Source: Acidobacteriaceae bacterium
GTDB taxonomy: Bacteria > Acidobacteriota > Terriglobia > Bryobacterales > Bryobacteraceae
NCBI GenBank assembly: GCA_020247055.1
Contig: JADCJL010000173.1
Coordinates: 21,722 to 85,721 of the forward strand
DNA length: 64,000 nucleotides
Reading direction: 5' to 3'
The notes under the pieces were generated by a model. That model did no database searches, had not been told where the DNA came from, and saw only the letters and a list, made by a program, of their open reading frames with translations. The translations under genes and the position numbers were made by a program. Of the stretch, positions 57,777 to 64,000 are shown one piece after another. The stretch's first letter is position 1. Every line of letters begins with the position of its first letter.

Positions 57777-58249
57777 TTCTTCAGGCCCTCCAGGATCGTG
57801 TCTAACTGATCGGCGGTCACTTCGTGATGGAAGTCGAAGTTCACCTGCACGGCCGGGGCCCAGGAGCAGGCGCCCATGCACTCTACCTCTTCGAGGGATA
57901 CGAGACCGTCGGCGGACACCTCTTTATGCCCCAGGCCGAGTTTATGGCAGGCCTGGTCGTACAGCTCCGCCCCGCCGCGTAACATACAGGCGACGTTGGT
58001 GCAAACCTGCACATGATACTTCCCCATGGGCTTTTTGTGCAGCATGGAGTAGTAGCCGACCACCTCGTCCACCTGCATCGGAGTCAGACCCAGCCGCCGG
58101 GCCACCTCATTCATGAACTCGTTGGTGATCGAGCCCACCTCCTCCTGCCCGAACATCAGCATCGGGATCAGCGCGGCGCGCTGCCGGCCCTCCGGATAGT
58201 GCGTAATCAGGTCGGCGAACTTTGCTTCCAGTTCCGGAGAAAACGTCAT
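57773..58249 (-). CDS. nuoE: NADH-quinone oxidoreductase subunit E
   Basis: This 158-residue thioredoxin-like subunit carries one 2Fe-2S cluster through Cys83, Cys88, Cys124 and Cys128 (CTNVACM and ECMGAC). A helical N-terminal part (FGQEEVGSITNEFMNEVARR) is typical. It overlaps nuoD and nuoF by 4 nt on either side. With NuoF and NuoG it forms the NADH-oxidising module. Confidence 0.97.
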   Translation of the reverse strand: MTFSPELEAKFADLITHYPEGRQRAALIPMLMFGQEEVGSITNEFMNEVARRLGLTPMQVDEVVGYYSMLHKKPMGKYHVQVCTNVACMLRGGAELYDQACHKLGLGHKEVSADGLVSLEEVECMGACSWAPAVQVNFDFHHEVTADQLDTILEGLKK

Positions 58250-59463
58250 CGATCACAATCTCCCAGTACGAAGTCGAGGCTGCCCATGATGGCGATGGAG
58301 TCGGAAATCTGCCGCTTCTCGACCAGATTCGGCAGCCCCTGCAGATTGCCGAAGCTGGGCGTGCGCATGTGCACCCGGAGCGGCTTGCCGCTGCCGTCGC
58401 TGACGACGTAGTAGCCGAGCTCGCCGCGCGGCGATTCCACCACCTGGAACACTTCGCCTTCGGGCACGGCGATGCCTTCGGTCACAATTTTGAAGTGGTA
58501 GATGAGCGCTTCCATCTGCGTCTTCATCTTTTCGCGCTCCGGCAGCACCACGCGGTGCGCCTCGGCCCGCGTGGGGCCTTCGGGCATCCCCTCGAGCGCC
58601 TGCCGGACAATCTTCAGGCTCTCGCGCATCTCGGCCATGCGCACGGTGTAGCGCGCGAAGACGTCGTTGCCGGTCTCGGTCGGAACCTTAAAATCGAACT
58701 TCTCGTAGCTCGAATAGGGCGTCATCTTCCGGGCGTCGAGCGGGATGCCGGCGGCGCGGATGAGCGGACCGGTGATGCCGATTTCGAGCATCTCTTCGAC
58801 CGGCAGGATGCCGATGCCTTGCGTCCGCTGCAGCCAGATGGGGTTAGCGTTCAGCAACGACTCATACTCGTCGATCTTGCTCGGGAAATCCTCAAGGAAC
58901 GCCCGCACGGGCTTCTCCCAGCCGCGCGGCGGATCGAGCGCCAGGCCACCCGGGCGGATGTAGCTCGTCATCAGCCGCTGGCCGCTAAACATCTCGAAAA
59001 TCCGCAGCAGGTCTTCCCGCTCGCGGAACGTCAGGAAGAACATCGTCATCGCGCCCAGGTCGAGCGCGTGGGTGCCCAGCCACACCAGATGGCTGTTGAT
59101 CCGGGTCAACTCGGCCAGCAGCACCCGCAGGAACTGGGCTTTCGGCGGAACCTCCAGCCCCAGGAGCTTTTCAACGGCCAGCGAGTAACAGAGGTTATTC
59201 GACAGATTCGCGAGGTAGTCCACGCGGTCGGTGAGCGTGATGACCTGTTGCCAGTTCAACGCCTCGCACTGCTTTTCAATGCCGGTGTGCAGGTAGCCGA
59301 TCTCCGGCCTCGCCTTCTCAATGAACTCCCCGTCGAGTTCCAGCACCACCCGCAGGACGCCGTGCGTCGAGGGGTGCTGCGGGCCCATATTCAACGTCAT
59401 ACGCCGTGTGGCGCCCGCCTCCGGCTCTTGATGCAACAAGGGCTCTGTGATGGTTTCGCTCAT
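58246..59463 (-). CDS. nuoD: NADH-quinone oxidoreductase subunit D
   Basis: This 405-residue 49-kDa-type subunit forms one wall of the quinone site. Landmarks are LNMGPQHPSTHGVLRVVLEL, RPEIGYLHTGIEKQCEALNW, TDRVDYLANLSNNLCYSLAV and the C-terminal DFVLGDCDR. It is not fused to NuoC, unlike in E. coli. Its functional partner NuoB is missing from this operon. It starts 13 bases after nuoC. Confidence 0.97.
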   Translation of the reverse strand: MSETITEPLLHQEPEAGATRRMTLNMGPQHPSTHGVLRVVLELDGEFIEKARPEIGYLHTGIEKQCEALNWQQVITLTDRVDYLANLSNNLCYSLAVEKLLGLEVPPKAQFLRVLLAELTRINSHLVWLGTHALDLGAMTMFFLTFREREDLLRIFEMFSGQRLMTSYIRPGGLALDPPRGWEKPVRAFLEDFPSKIDEYESLLNANPIWLQRTQGIGILPVEEMLEIGITGPLIRAAGIPLDARKMTPYSSYEKFDFKVPTETGNDVFARYTVRMAEMRESLKIVRQALEGMPEGPTRAEAHRVVLPEREKMKTQMEALIYHFKIVTEGIAVPEGEVFQVVESPRGELGYYVVSDGSGKPLRVHMRTPSFGNLQGLPNLVEKRQISDSIAIMGSLDFVLGDCDR

Positions 59464-59476
59464 ATTCCTCGAAGGA

Positions 59477-59959
59477 CTACTGCTGCTCGCCGTAACTGTA
59501 CTTGAATCCGTGGGTCGGGAAATCCCGGCGCAGGGGATGGCCTTCCCAGTCGTCCGGCATCATGATCCGCCGCGGATCCGGGTGGCCGCTGAAGACCACG
59601 CCAAACAGGTCGAAAACCTCGCGCTCGTACCAGTTGGCCGCGGCGTAGACCGCCGTGGCGGAGGCAATCTCGGCAGTCACTGTTGCCTTCAGGCGCACCC
59701 GCAGATTCCGGGCCACCGACTGGAGATGGTAAACAATCTCAAACCGGGGCTCGAGAGGATAACGGTCTACGGCCGTCACCGTCGACAGGCGCTCAAACTG
59801 CTGCTGCCGTTTAAAAAACTCGAGAACGGCCAGAATGTCGTCCGGCTCAATGTGCAGGGTCAGTTCGCCGTGCGCCACCGCCCCACCGGTGATCGCGGCG
59901 GGATAAACCGCGGCCAGGGCCGCAGCCAATTCATTTTCCTGAAGCTGTTCAGGCAACAT
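59477..59959 (-). CDS. nuoC: NADH-quinone oxidoreductase subunit C
   Basis: This 160-residue 30-kDa-type subunit carries the family signature [20 protein letters not shown] and [16 protein letters not shown] 59959 begins homology ([11 protein letters not shown]) and lies inside the last 11 nt of nuoA; the longer open frame upstream is antisense/shadow. The direct nuoA-nuoC overlap leaves no space for nuoB. Confidence 0.95.
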   Translation of the reverse strand: MLPEQLQENELAAALAAVYPAAITGGAVAHGELTLHIEPDDILAVLEFFKRQQQFERLSTVTAVDRYPLEPRFEIVYHLQSVARNLRVRLKATVTAEIASATAVYAAANWYEREVFDLFGVVFSGHPDPRRIMMPDDWEGHPLRRDFPTHGFKYSYGEQQ

Positions 59960-60410
59960 GGGTAACCTTCTCGGGCTCGAGAGTCTCGCTCGTTCGCCGC
60001 AGAAGGCCGGCGGCCGCTTTCCGCTCCACCTCTTCGGCTTGACTCCAATCGAGCACTCCCTTTTTCCAGATGTAGAAAAATCCGGCAAGGACCAAAACTA
60101 CGAACAGGAGCATTTCCACGAAGCCGAACCACTTCAGATCGCGGTACACAACGGCCCACGGGTAGAGGAACACGGCCTCGATATCAAACAGGATGAAAAG
60201 CATCGCCACCAGGTAAAACTTCACGCTGAAGCGCTCTTTGGCGCTTCCGGTGGGGGTGATGCCGCATTCGTAAGGGGTGTCCTTAGCCTTGTTGCGGATC
60301 TTTTTGCCAAGTACGTAGCCCGCGACGATGATTCCGGTCGCGTTCGTAATCGCAAACATCCACGTCAGGAGGACGGGTAGATAGGACTCGGGCAGTGACG
60401 TTGGCAACAT
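59949..60410 (-). CDS. nuoA: NADH-quinone oxidoreductase subunit A
   Basis: This 153-residue membrane subunit has three hydrophobic segments. Family markers are [20 protein letters not shown] and [20 protein letters not shown]. The C-terminal tail after WKKGVLDW is longer than usual and overlaps nuoC. It is the first gene of the operon, with a promoter about 50 bases upstream. Confidence 0.95.
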   Translation of the reverse strand: MLPTSLPESYLPVLLTWMFAITNATGIIVAGYVLGKKIRNKAKDTPYECGITPTGSAKERFSVKFYLVAMLFILFDIEAVFLYPWAVVYRDLKWFGFVEMLLFVVLVLAGFFYIWKKGVLDWSQAEEVERKAAAGLLRRTSETLEPEKVTHVA

Positions 60411-60462
60411 CGGTTAAAAAAGAGGTTCCTCGCACAGAGGCCGTACCGCACCCCCTACTAAA

Positions 60463-60492
60463 ACTATAATGACCTTAGCCGTGGCGAGTCAA
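60463..60492 (-). promoter_or_regulatory. probable nuo operon promoter
   Basis: On the minus strand TTGACT (60487-60492) and TATAGT (60463-60468) are 18 bases apart; shifting to TTATAG gives 17. This is a good vegetative-sigma match, with a leader of about 45 bases to the nuoA start. The same A/T-rich patch reads TATAAT on the plus strand (60465-60470), but with no matching -35 for thiS. Confidence 0.65.
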
Positions 60493-60531
60493 AAAACGGT
60501 TTGGTGAAGGAGGCGGTAAAACAAAGCATTT

Positions 60532-60741
60532 ATGCATGAAATTGTTTTGAATGGGGAAACGCGGGGCATCCCCGAGGGCTCTACTGTATTGACTCTGTTG
60601 AACGAACTCGGTATTCCAGCCCAGCGCGTGGCCGTGGAACTGGACCGCGTCATCTTAAAACCCGCCGCCTGGGGCGAGACGGTCCTGCGGCCCGGCGCCA
60701 AACTGGAGATCGTCCATTTTGTCGGCGGGGGCCGCGGCTAG
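60532..60741 (+). CDS. thiS: sulfur carrier protein ThiS
   Basis: ThiS is the ubiquitin-like carrier that delivers sulfur for thiazole formation in thiamine synthesis. The 69-residue protein has RGIPEGSTVLTLLNELGIPA, RVAVELDR and C-terminal LEIVHFVGGG, but it ends GGGRG rather than in a bare GG. An in-frame TAA at 60517 forces the start to 60532. A good AAGGAGG at 60507-60513 sits unusually far (18 nt) from it. No thiG or other thi gene lies nearby, and I saw no TPP riboswitch upstream. Confidence 0.87.
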   Translation: MHEIVLNGETRGIPEGSTVLTLLNELGIPAQRVAVELDRVILKPAAWGETVLRPGAKLEIVHFVGGGRG

Positions 60742-61169
60742 CCCTTTTTCTCAAACAGGGCCATAGCCTCGGCCACCACCTCGCCGCAGCGGTAGTCCGG
60801 GTGGTCCACCGGCTCGAACGGGCGCACGGCTTCCACCTCTTCGACCGGTTTCAGCATCGCCCGGATCTTCCTCTCGGACACCCCAACCGACTCGGTCCAG
60901 CGGATCTCCCCGCCGTCGGCGAGGCCTTCGGTGATTTCGATCACCTCCCGGAGGCCGCGGAAGGAGATGGTCACCTTGCGGCCCTCGGGGTTGAGATATT
61001 CGTCGGCCGCCTCGGCGCCCAATTCGGCCGCCCGCGCAAAGGCATGTTCACCGTCGCGGGCCTGCAGCAGGCGGGTATTGACGTGGACGACGTTGCGGGG
61101 GTCGCCCTCCACCCGGATTTCGAGAACCTCTTCGGCCAGGTACCAGCCGTGGCCCTTTTTAAGACGCAT
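60738..61169 (-). CDS. DUF4288 domain protein
   Basis: This 143-residue protein has an N-terminal GWYLAEEVLEIRVEGDPRNV that matches the DUF4288 pattern (W-Y-x-A start), then a charged helix/sheet region ending in CGEVVAEAMALFEKKG. Function is unknown. ATG 61169 is preferred over 61214 because homology begins at MRLKKGHGWYLAEE. Its stop shares one CTAG with the convergent thiS stop. Confidence 0.75.
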   Translation of the reverse strand: MRLKKGHGWYLAEEVLEIRVEGDPRNVVHVNTRLLQARDGEHAFARAAELGAEAADEYLNPEGRKVTISFRGLREVIEITEGLADGGEIRWTESVGVSERKIRAMLKPVEEVEAVRPFEPVDHPDYRCGEVVAEAMALFEKKG

Positions 61170-61176
61170 GCCTCTA

Positions 61177-61205
61177 TTGTCTGACAGAGCCACGTCTGGT
61201 ATAAC
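61177..61205 (+). promoter_or_regulatory. promoter giving a probable leaderless mRNA
   Basis: TTGTCT (61177-61182), a 17-base spacer and TATAAC (61200-61205) form a near-consensus promoter. Transcription would start about 61212-61213, at the ATG of the secreted gene at 61213. There is no room for a ribosome site, so translation is likely leaderless. Confidence 0.75.
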
Positions 61206-61212
61206 AGCGGCC

Positions 61213-62106
61213 ATGCTCTTATTTGCGGCGGTGACGGTGATGTTGCGGTTGACCGATGGGTCGGTGGTGGAAGGTCCGGCCTCTTTTTCGATCGCGGGAA
61301 AGGGGGCGTCTCAGATTCTCTCCTTCCAGAGCGCCTCTACGGCCTCCCCGGCCGAAGCCCAGCAGATTACCGCCGACCTGACCATCGTCCAGGTTGATAA
61401 GGACCGCGCCGCCCGCGACCAGGCCGTCGAACGGCTGACGGCGATCGGCCTGCCGGTGATGACCCCGCTGCTGAATCTCTACAAGGACACCGACCAGCAT
61501 GAGCCCCGCCCCCTGTACCGGCTCTTTGAAAAAATCATCCCCAGCCAGGCGGACGGCTTCGACCGGACCCAGGGCCTGCTGCGCTTAACCAACGGCCAGA
61601 TGCTCCGCGTGGGCGCTCCGGCAGGCAGCTTGAAGGTAGACAAACGCGAAATCCCGTGGAGCGAGGTGCGGGCACTCGCCGTCCGCCAGAAAAAAGTGGT
61701 GAAAACCGCCGAGGTGCACTCGATACGGCACTCGACGCAGATTGAATACTTCGATACCGGCATCGTCCTCGGCGGCGGGTCGCAACTGACCGCGGCCGCC
61801 AGCGGCTTTACGCGTCTGTCGTGGAAGGAAGACGGCTGGGCGACCGACCCCAACGGGCTCACCAAGCCGGGCAGCCCGGCCTACAAGACCAACCTCGTCG
61901 ACGGCCACCCGTTCGGCGCCCTACTCGGGCGCTTGGGAGCCAAGGGCGCAACGTTTGCCGTCGGCAAAGCCTACGGCCCGAAGGCACCGGGCGCCGGGCG
62001 CCTGGGACTGGCGATCAATGACAACCGCCACTGGCAGAACAATCTGGGCACCTACCAGGTGAAACTGACCGCAACAGACGCCTACGACGTCGGCCAAGGT
62101 CAGTAA
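61213..62106 (+). CDS. secreted protein with PA-IL (LecA)-like C-terminal domain
   Basis: This 297-residue protein has a weak N-terminal signal (MLLFAAVTVMLRLTDGSVVE), a central helical region (about 50-110) and a beta-rich segment with RLTNGQMLRVGAPAGSLKV. The C-terminal 70 residues contain DGHPFGALLGRLGAKGATF, then RLGLAINDN and LGTYQVKLT. That fits the PA-IL/LecA-like galactose-binding fold with its Asn-Asp calcium/sugar site. It may bind glycans at the cell surface; binding is inferred from the motif. ATG 61213 is set by the promoter directly upstream. Confidence 0.75.
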   Translation: MLLFAAVTVMLRLTDGSVVEGPASFSIAGKGASQILSFQSASTASPAEAQQITADLTIVQVDKDRAARDQAVERLTAIGLPVMTPLLNLYKDTDQHEPRPLYRLFEKIIPSQADGFDRTQGLLRLTNGQMLRVGAPAGSLKVDKREIPWSEVRALAVRQKKVVKTAEVHSIRHSTQIEYFDTGIVLGGGSQLTAAASGFTRLSWKEDGWATDPNGLTKPGSPAYKTNLVDGHPFGALLGRLGAKGATFAVGKAYGPKAPGAGRLGLAINDNRHWQNNLGTYQVKLTATDAYDVGQGQ

Positions 62107-62156
62107 ACGCCTGATTTCCAAACAAAACTGGTCGGGCCCGGTGCGCTGTATTTAGA

Positions 62157-63326
62157 ATGGTGTTTGTGATAACGAGGCGGCGGGCACTTGAGCTGGCAGG
62201 ACTGATTGCGCTGGGAGGACTGGCGGGATGCTCCTCGCCGAGCGTTCCCGGCCCCGCGCCGGCAGTGGCGCGGCCCGTTTTCACGGTGGCTCCGGACCCC
62301 TATCCGGACGATGCGGCGCGGTTTCTGGCCGGGTTGCCCGGCCGGGCGGAAAGCCCCTTCAAGAAGTTCGAGGACGACCAGCAGTGGCAGGAGCACGCCG
62401 CCGGCTTCGATGCCGCCTTCGACCGCTGGAACAACGGCCGGCGCGCCCGCATTGCCGCTTTCCGGAAGACCGAACTGGCCGGCCCGGACCTCGAATCCGC
62501 GACCGCCTTTTATCCCTTCGGCGGGCCGGACGTCGTCCACGTTACGACCTTCTATCCCAACAATCCGGAGTATATTCTGGTCGGCCTGGAGCCGCCCGGA
62601 AGCTTGGCGAAGGTAGCTGACTTGTCCGAAACAGCGCTGGCCACCCAGCTTCCCCACGTGCGGCGGACGCTGAGCGACGTCCTCGGCAAGAGCTTCTTCA
62701 TCACGCGGCAGATGGACCTGCAACTGCGCGGCCAGGTGACCGACGGACTGCTGCCGATCATGCTGGTCCAACTGGTGCGCTCCCAGGCCAAAGTTCTGGG
62801 TGTTGCCCCCGTCATGCTGAACGAAGCCGGTGACGTCGTGGCGCGAGAGCCTAACGCCACGCCGGCCAACCCGGGAGTAGCCATCGACTTTCAATGGCCC
62901 GGCCAGACGGCAACCCGGCGGCTCTACTACTTCTCGCTCAATCTGGCCGATGCGAAGTTCACGGCCAACACGCCGTTCCATCACTTTCTCGCCCGGCCCG
63001 CGCGCGTTGTCAGCATGTTCAAGTCCACCTCGTACATGCCGCACCGCAAGGATTTTTCGAAGATCCGCGAGTTGGTCCTGAGCCGCAGCCTCGCAATTGT
63101 ACAGGACGATTCCGGCATCCCGTTTCACGATTATGCCGCCGCCCGATGGAACGTCTCGCTCTACGGCAGCTACACCAAGCCCTACGCCTCGTTCAGCTAT
63201 CTCGTCCAGCCCGATCTGCAGCAGGCCTACCACGAACCGAACCGGGCCAAGCCCCTGCCCTTCAACATCGGCTACGGCTACAACCGGGCGCCGTCCAACC
63301 TGCTGATCGCCCGCCGGAGAGGGTAA
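62157..63326 (+). CDS. lipoprotein of unknown function
   Basis: This 389-residue protein carries a basic N-terminus (ITRRRALE), a hydrophobic stretch and a lipobox LGGLAGC around residue 25, so it should be a membrane-anchored lipoprotein. The remainder (ESATAFYPFGGPDVVHVTTF, VLSRSLAIVQDDSGIPFHDY, YGSYTKPYASFSYLVQPDLQ) belongs to no family I recognise. A TAGAAT box at 62153-62158 overlaps the first ATG, so GTG 62166 could be the real, leaderless start. Confidence 0.72.
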   Translation: MVFVITRRRALELAGLIALGGLAGCSSPSVPGPAPAVARPVFTVAPDPYPDDAARFLAGLPGRAESPFKKFEDDQQWQEHAAGFDAAFDRWNNGRRARIAAFRKTELAGPDLESATAFYPFGGPDVVHVTTFYPNNPEYILVGLEPPGSLAKVADLSETALATQLPHVRRTLSDVLGKSFFITRQMDLQLRGQVTDGLLPIMLVQLVRSQAKVLGVAPVMLNEAGDVVAREPNATPANPGVAIDFQWPGQTATRRLYYFSLNLADAKFTANTPFHHFLARPARVVSMFKSTSYMPHRKDFSKIRELVLSRSLAIVQDDSGIPFHDYAAARWNVSLYGSYTKPYASFSYLVQPDLQQAYHEPNRAKPLPFNIGYGYNRAPSNLLIARRRG

Positions 63327-63330
63327 CGCC

Positions 63331-63678
63331 ATGGCGCGCATGCGGCTGCGGGCGGAAAACAACCGGCTCAAGATCGAACACTCCATCATCGAGGGCGTGC
63401 GCGAGATGCTCGAGCGTCTGTTGCGCGACTACCCGGAAGAGGTAATCCGCTCGGTTGTGCCCGGCCGGATCTCGAAAGTCCGGGACGCCCGCGGCGCGCT
63501 GAAGGTCCACATCACCGTGCCGGTGATGAATGGCTGGAAGGCCATTGCCCTGAGCGCCGGTTCCCGGCAGGAGCTGTTCATCAGTACCACCCTGGGCGAA
63601 CAGGAACTGCTCGCCGCGCTGACGCGGGCCGCTACGGGGACTCGTAAAGGCGAATCGCCGGCTGCTGACGGCGATTGA
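63331..63678 (+). CDS. DUF2103-like small protein
   Basis: This 115-residue protein begins MARMRLRAENNRLKIEHSII and continues EVIRSVVPGRISKVRDARGA, which resembles DUF2103 (predicted metal-binding) proteins. The assignment is from pattern memory and is moderate. The gene starts 4 bases after the lipoprotein stop. Its last 47 bases overlap the 3' end of the convergent gene at the right edge. Confidence 0.65.
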   Translation: MARMRLRAENNRLKIEHSIIEGVREMLERLLRDYPEEVIRSVVPGRISKVRDARGALKVHITVPVMNGWKAIALSAGSRQELFISTTLGEQELLAALTRAATGTRKGESPAADGD

Positions 63679-64000
63679 GGAAGACCCGGCTCGGGCGCGT
63701 CCGCAGCGCCTCTCCGGCCGCGGCCCGGATGCCGGGGAAGAAGGGCGGGGCGCCGTCGGCCCACTCGAGCAGACAGGCGCGCGGGTCCTGCGCGCGCTGC
63801 GCCGCAATGGCCGCTTGCGGGGCGGGCAGCTGCGGCTGCCACCATTCGTCAGCAATGGTGGTGACCTGATAGCGGCCGCGGCCAAGGGCGTTGAGGTTTT
63901 CGCTGAAGCCCCAGTCGAGGGCATAGACGCCGGCGGGGCAGACGCCGGGCTGCGCCAGGTACGCCGCCACCGGGTTGGTCGCATCGCTCCACTCCCGCCG
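63632..64000 (-). CDS. C-terminal fragment of a hypothetical protein (5' end beyond window)
   Basis: The frame is open from the right edge to a TAG stop at 63632 and encodes at least 122 residues, including AGVYALDWGFSENLNALGRG and VFLNRRQQPAIRLYESP. The piece resembles the soluble tail of GT39-type membrane glycosyltransferases, but that is a guess. It overlaps the convergent DUF2103-like gene by 47 nt. Confidence 0.6.
   Translation of the reverse strand, partial: RREWSDATNPVAAYLAQPGVCPAGVYALDWGFSENLNALGRGRYQVTTIADEWWQPQLPAPQAAIAAQRAQDPRACLLEWADGAPPFFPGIRAAAGEALRTRPSRVFLNRRQQPAIRLYESP

Noticed and set aside
60411..60531. TPP riboswitch upstream of thiS
   Set aside because: The 121-base region is too short and lacks the conserved CUGAGA and related thi-box motifs.

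Overview
The window is a gene-dense (well over 90% coding), high-GC bacterial chromosome segment with no insertion sequences, phage genes, integrases or CRISPR arrays. Gene content and style point to an acidobacterium, probably of the Solibacteres/Bryobacter type. The clues are a KGD-type fused 2-oxoglutarate dehydrogenase, a MoxR/DUF58/transglutaminase block, Tat-exported sulfatase and lyase-like proteins, many small secreted proteins without known relatives, and extensive 4-nt start/stop overlaps. This placement is inferred from protein resemblance; no 16S rRNA gene is present.

Layout. 1-2585 (minus): a PilZ protein and an MrfA/YprA-type DEAD/H helicase cut by the left edge. 2.7-7.4 kb (plus): an overlapping chain of PGPGW membrane protein, UvrA, CPBP protease and MtnA. 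7.4-9.5 kb (minus): groES-groEL behind a CIRCE-like operator. 9.6-14.9 kb (plus): glutamine-synthetase-like ligase, SDR, aldehyde dehydrogenase and an S9 peptidase gene interrupted by an in-frame TGA. 15.5-21.2 kb (plus): five glycosyltransferases and alanine racemase. 21.2-27.3 kb: an M24-fold protein (minus), a Gfo/Idh/MocA oxidoreductase and the 1245-residue KGD fusion (plus). 27.3-33.8 kb (minus): DUF58, TgpA-like transglutaminase, MoxR ATPase and TPR protein. 33.9-38.7 kb: sulfatase, TauE/SafE permease, tRNA-Sec (selC), HD hydrolase, tRNA-Ala(GGC), a glycosyltransferase and YggS. 38.75-42.3 kb (plus): a PD-(D/E)XK-like protein, a DUF697-like protein, a thioredoxin-fold protein and an SDR. 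42.3-47.5 kb: a B3-like metallo-beta-lactamase-fold protein with a Gln-type zinc motif (minus), then MFS transporter, old-yellow-enzyme homologue and a secreted lyase-like protein (plus). 47.5-60.4 kb (minus): nuoACDEFGHJKLMN, lacking nuoB and nuoI. 60.5-64 kb: thiS, a DUF4288 protein, a PA-IL-lectin-like secreted protein, a lipoprotein, a DUF2103-like protein and a partial gene at the right edge.

The genes mix core housekeeping (Complex I, the 2-oxoglutarate step of the TCA cycle, chaperonin, excision repair, methionine salvage, D-alanine supply) with polysaccharide synthesis and accessory catabolism. The points most worth a second look are five. A premature TGA sits in a peptidase gene in a genome that encodes tRNA-Sec. 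The Complex I operon lacks two essential Fe-S subunits. The metallo-beta-lactamase-fold protein has a GOB-like Gln zinc motif. A nuclease-like protein of unknown family heads a tight operon with a membrane protein and a redox protein. Finally, one small secreted lectin-like protein has a near-consensus promoter placed so that its mRNA should be leaderless.
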